A stretch of DNA of 64,000 nucleotides from Aspidiotus rigidus. Taxonomy: Eukaryota > Arthropoda > Insecta > Hemiptera > Diaspididae. The notes under the pieces are model-generated. The model was not told where the DNA came from. It searched no databases and was given only the letters and a program-made list of their open reading frames with translations. Below, one piece after another: positions 15,885 to 56,086 of the stretch; the first letter of the stretch is position 1, and every line of letters starts with the position of its first letter. The stretch lies in assembly GCA_035079385.1 (NCBI GenBank), contig JAVHKY010000077.1, positions 372,001-436,000 of the forward strand. Direction: 5' to 3'. A program made the translations under genes and the position numbers.

Positions 15885-16686
15885 CAAAAAGCCAGCTCTC
15901 GGGAGAGAGTTGATTCATATGCCGGTGCAATGAAAAAGAAGTTACCTATTGTTGGTTTAAAACTATGATCCTCATTGTAGGCTAACAAGCTGTAATTATA
16001 GCTGAGTAGATCCATAGGATTACGACTATTGCGCTTTATTTTACAACTACTTAGATAAGGTAGTGTTCAGTTCGAAAAGTCATTTCTTTCTTAGATTACA
16101 TCGTACTTCAATCTGAGTTTTGCTCATGTTTTTTTGTGATCGAAATGTTTTTACTTGTGCAAAATTGATTTTCACTTTACTGATATTTTTTTAGTCATTG
16201 TCGAGACACGAGATTGTTGCCCGAAAACGCGCGTGTATGGATTCGTTGAGTTATGAACTTGAAAAGAATATCGATTCTTTGTAATTATGAAATAAATTTG
16301 AGTTATACATACAGTTAGAAATGGTATAATGATGATAAATAAATCAACAAAAATGATAAATTATCTAATGTACGGTAATATGAAGCTAAAAAAGAAAAAA
16401 AAAAGCATGAAGACGAAATTCTCTTTTTTCTAGAATTTAATTCAAAACGGTAACTTGGTAAACATTCACTATAATTCGGAATAGAAAATGTGATAAAAAT
16501 TAACAAATATTCTTTGGAAAACTTTCGATCTATTCAACAGACAATAAATAAGAAAAAGGTAGCTAATTAGGCATTTTAAAGAACATAATTCATGACAAAA
16601 ATTCAACGCATGCAAATGAATGAAGCATTACGAAATTTGACGATCCATTTTTGATATAAAAAATTCCAAATGATCGATTTTGATTC
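15885..16686. other. Tail-to-tail spacer between CABLES and UGP
   Basis: An 802-bp AT-rich spacer holding both 3' untranslated regions. AATAAA at 16291-16296 fits CABLES polyadenylation. I found no clear signal for the minus-strand gene. Confidence 0.55.
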
Positions 16687-44715
<28,029 letters not shown>

Positions 44716-45365
44716 TAGAACGGCGCTGAAATTCCAAGAGGCCAAGATAACAACTGCTGCTCCAAAATGGTTGGATGGTAATTTTGGTTTTTCAAATTTG
44801 ACAGCGAACGTCTCCAAAAGACGCTGAACTTCCTCGGTTTAGAATAAAAATAACAAGTGCCGCGCTTGTTGTAAAGTTTAAATTTGAGGGCGAGCGATCG
44901 GAAAAGACGGATGGCGTAAGCGAAATAATTGATAACAGGAGAATGAAGTGATAAGCGTGTACCCCTCTCTTCAGATCATGATGAGAAAATACGCCATCTT
45001 AGTTCGTGCTTCGTAAGCTATTTTAGTATTTTGTAAATATCCATGGTTGATGAAACCTCCTGCAGTTGTAGGTAATTAAATTGTTAAAAAAAAGAATAAT
45101 TTAATAAAAAACGCAGTGTGGTCCTTCAAAATCCGCTTTTCCCCCTAAAAAAATAACGCAGGAGTTACATTCCCTCTTGAATCGTAGAACCAGCTAAAAA
45201 GTATTTATCGTCTATTAACAGCTGCTGAATTCTCATTCTTTAATTGAAAATACCTCTTGTAATGGAACCAATCGTTTTCATAAATTGATTGCAGGCTTCT
45301 AACTGGTGCATCGATGTGGTTCAGTGCTATTGAGTATGGATTCGAGGCTATAATTCTGAATAAAT
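44716..45365. promoter_or_regulatory. Divergent UGP exon 1a/Girdin promoter region
   Basis: 650 bp between the two start codons. It must hold the Girdin 5' leader. A TTCAGTGC initiator-like sequence occurs near 45318, about 45 bases before the Girdin ATG. I see no clear TATA box. Confidence 0.4.
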
Positions 45366-48300
45366 ATGGCCACAGCTTCCGAAATCGAAGAATTTATGCA
45401 AGGACCACTGGTTACTTGGGTAAGATTTTGCTATAAACTCTCATTAAAAACTCCGTAAGGATTAAAAATTGAGAAATCATATTGTCATTCAGCTAAAATC
45501 ATGTTTGGATAATCCCGATAAACTTCAAAATTACGATGACTTGACTGACGGTACATTAATTCACCAGGTATTCCTATCCATGTAAGTATGCGAATAAATA
45601 TCGTGTACGTCTAATTATGAATCAATCTTTCAAACACCTTAAAATTTTAGCGATCCTGAACCAGTACATCATACTGTGACTCCAAGTCTGCGCAACAGTT
45701 ACGTCCGAGTTCGAAATATGAGCAATATAGTGAAAAATATAAAAGTTCTATACGAAGTAAGTTGATTGTAGAATTTTCCTCCGTAGCTTTAATCTAAACT
45801 CATGAAACTCTTTTCTGCCACTCAGGAAGAACTATGTCAATTAATCGTTGCGTTACCAGATAGCGTGAGGCTAGGACAGAAACCAGAATCAAAAGAAGGC
45901 TTAGAAGATATGCGTCTGTTGTTATTGTTGCTTTTAGGATGTGCCGTCCAGTGTCCTAATAAACACACCTTTATAGAAAAAATAAAAGCACTGCCAGTTG
46001 AGTGCCAACATACGCTGGTCCATTGTATTCAACAAGTATGTCTAATTCTATTTACACCTAAATTTTGCCCGTACACACCTTTTCTCATTCCCTCGATCGT
46101 ATTTTCTAGGTAACAGAAAGTCAACAAATTGTATTGTCGTCTGAAAATTGCGAATTACTCACTACTGAATTACTTATGAAACATATAAGAAGACTTCAGC
46201 GAGAAAGAGATCACTATTTCCAAGTTTGTATTATTTGAATTACGCGCTAAGGATGTTTCTTGTGACTCGTATTGTAAATTTTGCCCTTGTTTCTAGATGG
46301 GAATATCAGCATTTGAAGAGAAACGCCTCAGTATATCAACGAATGCCGCTGCGGGTCTCGGTCCTAATAATGATACTCAGTGTCAACATCTTGCCGGAGA
46401 AATAGCCGACTGGAAAACAAAATTAAGAAAGATGAGACAAGAATTGTACGTGAAAATTCGATTACGAAATGTTTCATGAACGTTCCAATCAAACTATTGG
46501 AGCGTTATCATCATCTTGAAAGAGCATATTTTTCAAAAATATTTATATTTATAGAGAGGAAAAAGCTGAGACTTTAGCTGAAGCCAAAGAAGAATTGGAA
46601 AGAAGCCAAAGTACTATATCTAAACTAAAATCTGAAGTATGTTCTTCTTGATATTTTGTAATTTGAAGGAATCATTCGGTTATTCATTATCAATACTTTT
46701 TGCACAGATGCAAGAACTGAAACAAGAAGCTCGATTGAGTAAAGCGTATCGCGACGAGGTTGACGCATTACGAGAAAAAGCTGAACGTTGCGATCGACTC
46801 GATTCTGAAGTAATCAAGTATCGAGAAAAGTTAGGAGACCTCGACTATTATAAAGGACGTATAGAAGAATTACGTCAAGACAATAGGGTCTTGGAGGAAA
46901 CCAAAGAAATGGTGGAAGAGCAATTGAGTAAGATGAAAAAGAGAGCTGACTACGCAGTGCAGCTGGAATCGGAATTAGTTCAATTGAAAAGAACTGTGGA
47001 CGAGCTTACATTGGTTAGTATTTACCTTATTCAATATGTATCAACTGAAAATTATTAGAAAATAAAATCTATGAATAATTCTTCCAGGAACGAGACGCTC
47101 TTCAAGAGAAATTATCCGATTTACTCGAAGAAAATACGCAACTTCAGCTTCAGAACAAGACTACTTCAAATAAAGATCATACAGGTATCAAGGACGATCA
47201 ATATTTATCAGAAAATTCAGGTATAGACTGCGGTACGATTTGTTGCTTCATCTTATCTCAGCATCTTATTGAGTATGTGTAACAAATGTATTCAGGAACG
47301 AGTGATAATAATTTGTCGGAACAACTGAGCAGTAGCGCGCAAACCCGTATACTTAGGTTAGAACTAGAGAATAAAAGACTCTCATCAACTTTAGAAACTC
47401 TGCAAGATAACGCTTTCCTCCGTACCAACGAACGTATTCTTGATTTAGAGAAAGAGAGGAAGCGATTACTGTTGATGGTTAGTATTTTGTCAGTTCGGAA
47501 AAGGGATGAAAATACAGAAAATAAACTTAATTTTATGGTTTGGTTGGATAGGTTGAAAATTTAGAAGATACCAAAAAGAAATTCAACGCCCAAATAACTG
47601 ATTTAGAAACTAAATTAAAAGATACCATGAGCCAATTGAAGAGAATGCAAGAATCACACAAAATTTTACAAGAGTCGCATAAAATTCTGCAAGAACAGCT
47701 CGAAGTAAATTTCTATCGTCATGAAGAATAAAAATGATGTAGAGATGCATACGGTAGAATTGTCTTTTATATTTCATTTCTATTCACGACAGTTGCGATA
47801 CGACGACGCCGAGTTTTCGAATAAAGAAAAAATTCGTTTGAAAGAATGCATTACCGATTTGACGAACGAGGTTGACAATCTAAAACAAAAAGTAGATAAT
47901 ACAGCCGAAGTAACAGAATTACAGAACAAAATCAATGCGATGGAGAAGGAATCGTCCAAGTTCAAACGTATAGCTGAAGTAAGAGAATTTTTTATTTCGT
48001 ACGTTTTAAATTTCTAAATCGTTTTCCTTACTGTAAAGGTTTTTTTTTCAGGAGAGTAACATTAATGTTGATCGTTTATTAGCTGAAAATGAGAATTTAG
48101 AAAAACAAACGAAACATTTACTAAAACAGATTGACGATTTGAATCGACAATTATCCAGGTAAATTTAAGCTGCTGTCGCAATATTATTGTTTTTTCATTC
48201 ATTTTAATTTTTTTTATTCATTACTAGACTAAGTGAAGTTGAAAAGGAAGCTCAAGAGTTACAAAAACAACACAAGATTAACGTAGTTACGCTTACGAAT

Positions 48301-51300
48301 CTCGAGAATGATCTGATTGCGGAAAAACTAAAGACACAGCAATTGAAAGACAGTTTAGATGCTTTAGGATTGGCCATCGATAATATATCGGATCCAGATA
48401 AGGTTTTAGAACGGTAAGATAGATAAAAAATACTTGTATTTGTTAACCAATCGAGGAGTAATTATCGTTGAATTTTTTTCAATCTAGTATTGCGTCTAAT
48501 CCAGAAGTATTGAAGGCTGTCCGAGAGCGTCTAGATCAAGAACAATCTACCGATATGCCTAATCAGACGTCATCCTTGAAAAACGCCAAATTACAAGTAA
48601 ACGTAATCACGTTGCAATCCCAGATTTCATCTTTAACTTCTCAGCACACCGCGTTGCAGTTAGCGAATTCTCAATTAGTTGCTGAAAAAGAAGAGGTATA
48701 TTGAAAAATTGTTCTCCATCTAATTATAAAATTGTATACGGTTTTCTTAAGAAAACGATTTCGTCTGTTTGTAGGCGTTGAAAGAATTGAATAAACTTAA
48801 AGAAGCCCGTCAACAACTTGTCGAAGACCAGAAAGTATTACAAAATTTACACGATCAGTTAAACGCGGATTACGACATGTTGAGTAAGGAACGTGATTTA
48901 CTAAAGTCGAACTTGAAGGACGCCAGAGCTGAGAAACGTAGTCAGCTAGAAAACTATTTGAAATTGAAAGCAGTCTGTAGTGGGTTAGAGGCGGATAAAG
49001 AAAACTGGGAAAGAGATTCTGAATCTTTGCTGAACTTACGGACAGAGCATTCGAAATTGAAGGTAAGTGATGGTATTTATTGGAGTTTGAAATTCGTCCT
49101 TTTCTAATAATCTTTCCTAATTACCAATTTCAGGATGACTTCCGTAGTTTATTCCAGGCCAATGAAAAATTAAAGACTGACTATCGAGTACTTCAAGAAG
49201 AGTACAAAAAAGTTCGATCGGAAGCTAGTAAACTAAAATTGAATTTGACTGAATTACAAGGTGAATTAGCCACCAAAAATGAAAAAATAACGACGTTAGA
49301 GTTGGAAATATCGAAATTGAGCAATCGATGCGAGGTTTGTGAATCATATACTCTACATAGTCGTCTTTCTTTTAACTTTTCATCGTTATAACAAATTTTT
49401 GTTTTCTATTTTGGAATCATTAGATGCTGGTGCATACAAATAGTTCCTTGGAGGATGATCGACGGTCATTAATGGAGCATGTATCATTACTACTGTCGCA
49501 ATATCACGAATTACTTACTCATGCTCTCGAAGATAAGGAATATTATCATAATGAAGAGAAAATACTTGCGTAAGTCGGGATCGAGTTTATTCTTTGATCA
49601 CGCTGCTGTACGTTTGAGACCAAAATCCCATCCTCCCTTAATTCGCAGTAGGTTCTGGTTTTTTGGTTGAACATCCCTTGAAGTTGGACTCAGTGTAATT
49701 TTTGTGAAATTGGTGTTTCAAATGGTGGCTTTGTATTCTGTAATATAATAAGGGTTTTCGGGTTACCGACATGTAAAATGCAGTTGAGAATAAGCTGGAG
49801 GTGAGTAAATTCTTCATATAGTGTTCGCATGATTAAAATGAAAGAAGAATTGAACCTAAATGGGATTATGAAAATATTCTGAATCTGATGTTAATTCTCT
49901 CTCTGAGATTTAGATAGTTGGTCTGATTCTACAAATTTGAGAACTCTATTCCAAATCTACAGTATGGGTGAAAGTACTGATTGCAACTGTATTCCCTCTC
50001 ACTGCATCTCAAAAAAAGCACATTTATATCTACCATTTTAAATCAGATAGCGACAAATATTGATACATACCAGTGTTACATGACCGAAATTATTATTTTA
50101 TAGGGACAAATTGAACGATATTAGGAGGCAGAAAGAAAAATTGGAAGAAAAAATTATGGATACTTATAAACGTTCTGACAGCTGCTCTGGTAAAAAGTAA
50201 GTACAATTCAAGATGGGGTCATGTCTAAAGATAAATTGTATCAGTTGTAAAATTTACGAGTAAGCAGAGCCGTCGAGAGCTCCAATCGGGTCCGGGGCAA
50301 GGAACACAGCGGGCCCCCCCAAAAAAATTTTTCGCCCCCTCCCCTTGAAAACTAGGGGCCCTGTGGGCTCCTAACAGAGCCGGGGACAAAATCCCCAGTT
50401 GCCCCCCTCCCCCTGTCGTCAGGCCTGCGAATAAGTTGTGTCATGATAGATGTGTGATTCATACCTTATTGGGAAAAAAGTGAAGTCGAAATTGAGTTTC
50501 TCGACCAACATCGAAGTCGTTAATTTTCTTGGAATTCTTCTTTTTTGATTATTATTGATACCCACAACAAAAAAGAAAGTCTTTTGAAATACACTATTCT
50601 ACAGTTGTAGTTCATCATCGCCTATAATCTAAAATTCGTACTTTTCTTATTTATTCTATAGGAAAGGTTTTGGTGCTAGTATCGTAAGACGAATGAAAAA
50701 GGCGAGTTCTGATTTTATAAATAAGGTAAGCTGCGGTGCATTAAATTTTTGTACTTGAAGATCAACTTTTATGTAGAAGTTCTCGGTGTTTTTTTTCTTC
50801 AATTGTAGAACCGTAAATCAGTTCAAGATGATTCGATCGATAAACGTGCAGCTGACTCAGATACCAGTAATGATGAAGCAGTTCCTAAACCAGGTTCGAT
50901 TTTATAGATTTTCTTAAATCTTGGTCGTTATAGTAATGAATTAAAAGTCCTAGTACAAAGCCTGATGTACCTGTTTAAACAGTTACGTCCGATGTTGACG
51001 ATAATTTAAGTTGTCTCAGTGTCCCGGGCACCAGAAAAACTTTGTACTTATCGGGGAGCGAAACTGTCGATGCTGAAGACACGAATGCTAACGTTTCTAT
51101 CGATGTAAGTGTTGATTCGAAAGGAAGAGTGAGAAAGTGGCGATAAATAAATGCTGCGAATGTTTTATTTGTCCCGTAGGACCACGATAGTGACGAGTAT
51201 TGTAAAACTTCAAGTACATTTGTGGAAGGTTCCAGAACTCCTACTAACTTTCAAGATCAACGGTAAGCTTTCAAAAGAACAAAAATAGTAATAATAACCT

Positions 51301-51498
51301 AATTCATGTTGGGATATTTTTTACTTTTCATATTTACCTTTCAGGCCTCCACTGTTGATGTATAATCGTCTCACGGCTAAAGTAGGAGGAAAGGTGACCA
51401 CCGCATCCAGTCCAACGCCTTCTCAACATAGTAACAAAGATTTGCAGCCAACAGATAATGTAAAGAATTCTGTTTGGTACGAATACGGATGCGTTTAA
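45366..51498 (+). CDS. Girdin: Girdin/Daple (CCDC88) homologue (24 exons, 1166 aa)
   Basis: Exons: 45366-45419, 45493-45581, 45651-45756, 45826-46035, 46110-46223, 46297-46445, 46555-46636, 46708-47013, 47088-47220, 47296-47477, 47552-47704, 47793-47978, 48052-48158, 48228-48413, 48488-48695, 48775-49062, 49134-49334, 49424-49569, 50104-50196, 50662-50725, 50809-50893, 50983-51104, 51180-51262, 51345-51498; 3501 bases in frame. Residues 1 to about 190 form the Hook-type N domain (FMQGPLVTWLKSC, LLLLLLLGCAVQCPNK). About 200-980 is coiled coil rich in E, K, Q and L, ending in the family block NDIRRQKEKLEEKIMDTYK. A basic, serine-rich tail follows and ends SVWYEYGCV. Girdins are scaffolds for actin, dynein and junction polarity; in Daple the C-terminal GCV binds the Dishevelled PDZ domain. 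I did not recognise a Galpha-activating motif. Confidence 0.95.
50265..50427. mobile_element. 163-bp GC-rich hAT-like miniature element
   Basis: It begins CAGAGCCGTCGAGAG and ends CTGTCGTCAGGCCTG, imperfect inverted repeats. Flanks are CGAGTAAG (50257-50264) and CGAATAAG (50428-50435), an 8-bp duplication with one difference. The interior is C/G-rich (GGGCCCCCCC) in contrast to the AT-rich intron of Girdin around it. No coding capacity. Confidence 0.75.
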
Positions 51499-52583
51499 TT
51501 TGAGAGTCTCGTTTTTCTGTACCTGATAAGTTTCTTTTCCTTCCTTTTATAATTTATTTATTTTTTATAGAAACCGAATTGTACATTTGAAAAAAAAAGA
51601 AGAAAAAAATTGAACACTATGTTTTTTTTTAGAATGCAAAATGAAGGAACTATGATATTCTTTTCCTCTCTATTCGAGATCAGAATTTGTCCTCGGCTTG
51701 TAAAAGGCCTAATTCGTTCGCTCAAAACAAGGTATTTTGTCTAAAACTTTTTAGGGGACAATTGGCTGGTGCATTTTCATTTTGGTATCAAATTTCTCAA
51801 TCCCTTACATCAATCACTAGTAATGATTATAAACAATAGAAAATTCTTTATTTAACGTCACTAAAATCTAACTGCAAAAAATAAAACGAAAGTATACTAG
51901 TCAATTTTTTTTTTTTTGGTATTTGTCCACTCCGTTCCTGATATATACACACCATAATGCGACAATATTTTTTCCAACTTAGTAGGTTATTATGATTGAA
52001 TAAAAATTATTAGAATGGTTTAAAAAACAATCACAATATTTCCTGAAGGTAACATTTCAAATTGGAAAAATGATATCAATTCTAAGGAAACTTAGAATGA
52101 ATTGAAACGAATATTTTTCGAAATTGAAATAAATTACACAACAAACACATGAAAGAAGATAAAGACGAACTAAAGAAAATTGCAAATTTGAGAAATGTCC
52201 ATATCGGTGAAAGTGAATGAGAATCTTACGTCAAATTCTATAATTGGAGGCTGAGAATCAAAACTTGTATCTAACGTGATTTCTGAGGTAGACGAGTAAT
52301 ATGAGAATATGATTCAGCGCGAAGAATGATGTGGTGAAAATTGTTTTAAAAAAGAGTCGTTGTCAAGACGATTGAATGAAAGCCCAAGAAGATTTACAGG
52401 ATAGCGACAAACAAGAATATCATTTTAAAATTATTGATTTCAACAGCTGATCACGACTTCGAACAATTGTTTCGATTAGAAAACGATCATAATTACGTTT
52501 TGAAACTTCCCGTCTCGCTAGAAGACAAGAGTAGCGCGAAGTTTGATTCTACAATCCTCCTGACATTTTAAATGAACACATTT
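51499..52583. other. Tail-to-tail spacer between Girdin and ADCK1
   Basis: An AT-rich spacer with both 3' untranslated regions. AATAAA at 51880-51885 suits Girdin; TTTATT at about 51848-51853 reads AATAAA on the minus strand and could serve ADCK1. No other feature seen. Confidence 0.5.
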
Positions 52584-55500
52584 CTACGAAAATAGAGGAA
52601 ACCAGGAACGTAATTTGAGATAGTTGTGGTAAACACTAAACTTGAAAAGCGCCCAGTGTTCGGCGCAGGTAACTTTCAGTCTTTCGAATTTCGTTGAGCT
52701 ATTTTTCTTCTTTTCAGAGTACACGGTCTGAATACAATTTTTTGTGATGATAGAAAAGCTCTCCATTCTGGAAAATTAAAAAAATACATATTTTCAAAAT
52801 TGAAAGAATAATAGACGGAAATATGCGGTAGAGAACAGCGAGCAGTCGTTAACTAGCTGGATTGAGAAAAAATCACAACAGACTTTCAGCACATGTGATG
52901 AAATATATTTCCGATTATTTTTTGTCATCAGATAGGTATGTACAAAGATAACATACGCCACCGTTTCTCAAAAATATACTTACCGGGAATAGGTATTCAA
53001 AGTATGTTCGATACCTCTCAGCAAGTCATTCGTTTTAAATATTAAAATCATCTGCCTATTCACGTTTGAGAGTACGTCCGATAAATAAGTCAACAGATTT
53101 GGGAATTCACGTTGAACCAAGTCTTTCTGTGATGAGGAAAAAAGTTCAATGTATTTGATGAAAAATATTAAAGGAATCACTTGATACGAGGAAATATTAT
53201 AGTCGTCTCCCTCCAAGTTAGGAACCATTCGGTAGAATAATCCTTTCAAAGAATAGAAATAATTCTCTCTTTTTATGGATGATTTGATTAAGAAACTTGA
53301 ATAACTTCTTCCCCATTGTACATCTACAAAAGCTTATTTAATGTTCCTATTCTAAGGTAAGATAATTATGAAATTCACCTCGGCATTATCAAATCTTGTA
53401 GTATGTAGACCAGATCTAATTGCGTCCCACGATCGTCCTGAGACCATAGAAGCGAACAACCAAAATAAATCAGGTACACCTAGCGCCGTCGAGTGTATTG
53501 CCATCTGCTGAACATCCTTGTTCAGAATACTAATCCACAATTGAGCGTATTCGTATCGGAAATCGTCTGTCAAAGACTACAAAAAAATTGAAAAAAATGA
53601 AAATTTTTCGAAATTCTACGAAAAACTCGCAATCTTTTCATCATAGCGTTGCATCCATTCTCACCGCGTACAACCCATGATCTAGTAGAACTATTTCTGT
53701 TGGACCATTTTGATTTTTACGAACGAGAATATTACCAGGATGCGGATCACTGTGCACGAAGCCTCGTTTGAAGATCATTTCACCGTATAATCTTCCCAAT
53801 TTGTCGGAAACATCGTAAGGATTAATTCTACACAAAAAATGTCGGATAAGTCGTAAACATCGATAAACCTTTATAACTGTAGGGAAAATTGTGAAATCAT
53901 TTTCTATAGATATATATTTTCATATCTCTTAATGACGAATTAAAAGATACCAAACTTTGTAGAATTTATCCTACGTCGTCATTCTTTACAAATCGTGATC
54001 ATTTAGAATCGTGACATTCCTCAGTGAGTTATATTTCTTTTCAAAACTCGTAGATTAAAGGTTTCATCAATCTATACCGTGACTTGTACAAATAAATTCA
54101 TGAAACGGCTGGAGTCGATATGCCATCAATGTTGGCAAGGAGTGAACTATATCAGTCTACTTAAATCATTCAAGTTCATGATAAAATTAATGCTTACTTG
54201 TGCTTACGAATGTATTCAAGGTCATTTACTTGTCCTCCTTCAACAAATTCCAAAGCCAAAATTCGGGTACTACATAATTCATCATACACTTTTGGTATCT
54301 GTTGACAGAAAACGAAAATATTTTATTCGTAGAATTTTTGCGAGATGTCTTTTATTCTTTTAGGACTTTCACCTCTTAGAGCATCGCTAATCAAAAATCA
54401 TAAGCTAAAATAGTTGCACAGAATTTTGAGGATAGAATACGAATGCTAAAAATAACTTTGCAATATCTTGAAAAAAAATAATAATAATAAGCATACGCTC
54501 CAACGTTTTCAATAGTATACTGAGATGTAAAAAAAAAAAAAAAAAATTCTCCGTTGTAATGAGAGTTTTCGGCGATAATTTCTCACTACCCATCTCAAAA
54601 ATTGACTAGGTTTTAAATTTGTATATCATTTGTTTTATTGAAGAAGTACGCAGCATTCGATGGTTTACATATTAAAAAACGAAAAATAAAATTAAAAATT
54701 GGGACTCACAAAGCACAGAACTTTGATATGAGCTCACCTGACGGTCCTCACCTTAAGCCACGACATATGGCTGAACATCTCGCGCGCTCTATGAGTATTT
54801 TCTGCCTCCATTTTGAAATCCAATTCACGAGGTATGTTTCGTTTTGTTTCATCGACGAGCCATTTAACTTTGAAATCGGGTAGGATCCAAGACACCGCTA
54901 TAGCTAATAACTAGGAACAAAAACAGTATTTCTTAGAAATCAGACTGGAGCAATGGATTCTTATTGATCCTCATCGAAAATTACTCACTTCCATTGTTTT
55001 CATATCAACTAATGAATTCCCTTTGACTGTCGGGTGTTGCACTTTGAGAGCAATCACACGACCGTCTTTCAATTGAGCTTTGTGTACCTGAGCTAGAGAA
55101 GCAGCTCCTAAAGGTTTAGGATCCACGCTTTTGAAAATTTGGTTGGGCTACAAGAGTAATTATGTTTATCATTAATTGACATTTGAACGTTAAATTGAAG
55201 AATCGTATAGAAAGTTTCAAACCTCTTCGTGAAGATCCTCCCGAATCACTTTGTATACCTCCTCAATTGTGGATGCTGGAGCCTGACTGTGCAAAACTTT
55301 CATCGTTTCCACATACTCGCTCGGTAAAATATAGTCTAGCGCGCCAATATGTTGACCTACTTTTATATAAACTCCTTTGTTGGCTTGACAGAGTTCAAGT
55401 AATTCAATCGCCGCTTTTTTATGAATCTGTGATGAAAAAAAATATGTTCTCAAGAGAAATAGAAATTTTATTAAAAGAGCCAAATGGCTAGGTACCCACT

Positions 55501-56086
55501 TTTGATTTTAATGAGATGTATTCTTCGCTTTTGTAATCCAGATTCTTTGCAGAACCATAAAGCCCAGTCTTGTAGTAAATAACGATTTTTAGAGCCTGTA
55601 AAATCGAATGTCATTAACTTGAATTTTCGATTTAATACTTTAGAGTCAAGAATTCACAATATGTCGCATCATCGAATATGGACAACTATCCGATTGCATC
55701 CACATAGAATGTTGTGCAACCTATTGAAATATTGTTCAACAGCCAGCGTATTTGCGGCTTTATGCATGAATAAGAATGAATGAGTGATACAATCTTCACG
55801 TTCTGTACGTACAGACGTTTATAAGGCATTCCGACAAGGAAAGAGAAAATAAAAAGTTGATTTTTTAGATTATAACTATCAGATACCTCGCAAGGAGTTG
55901 ATACTATGTACTGAGAAAGATAAGTAAATGATAAACACTTACAGCACAAGTAGCCCTACCGAATCGAACGATACCGACAGAATCCACATTATAATGGTTG
56001 GATCTCAGGGAAGCGATTGTTCCAGCAACACAAAGCGAACTTATGCCGACTAAACTATATTTCATCAATTTCCTTGAGCGAATCAT
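52584..56086 (-). CDS. Adck1: ADCK1-like UbiB-family atypical kinase (10 exons, 516 aa)
   Basis: Exons (minus): 55943-56086, 55500-55595, 55223-55426, 54989-55147, 54752-54910, 54198-54298, 53665-53827, 53379-53576, 52984-53126, 52584-52767; 1551 bases in frame. The N terminus has a hydrophobic segment after basic residues (MIRSRKLMKYSLVGISSL), as expected for a mitochondrial membrane anchor. UbiB hallmarks: KVGQ at 102-105, the alanine-rich loop GAAS at 162-165 in place of a glycine-rich loop, lysine 183 in IALKVQHP, catalytic HSDPHPGN at 313-320 and LLDHG with aspartate 337. Later blocks LFASMVSGRSWDAI and ILIFKTNDLLRGIE match ADCK1 specifically. ADCK1 is a mitochondrial protein linked to membrane dynamics and lipid metabolism in animals; substrates are unsettled. 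Human ADCK1 has about 530 residues, so this one is full length. Confidence 0.95.

Noticed and set aside
53270..53330. Extra ADCK1 exon after TTGTAG at about 53326
   Set aside because: Including it brings stops or shifts the frame; the direct join 53379 to 53126 keeps frame and family alignment.
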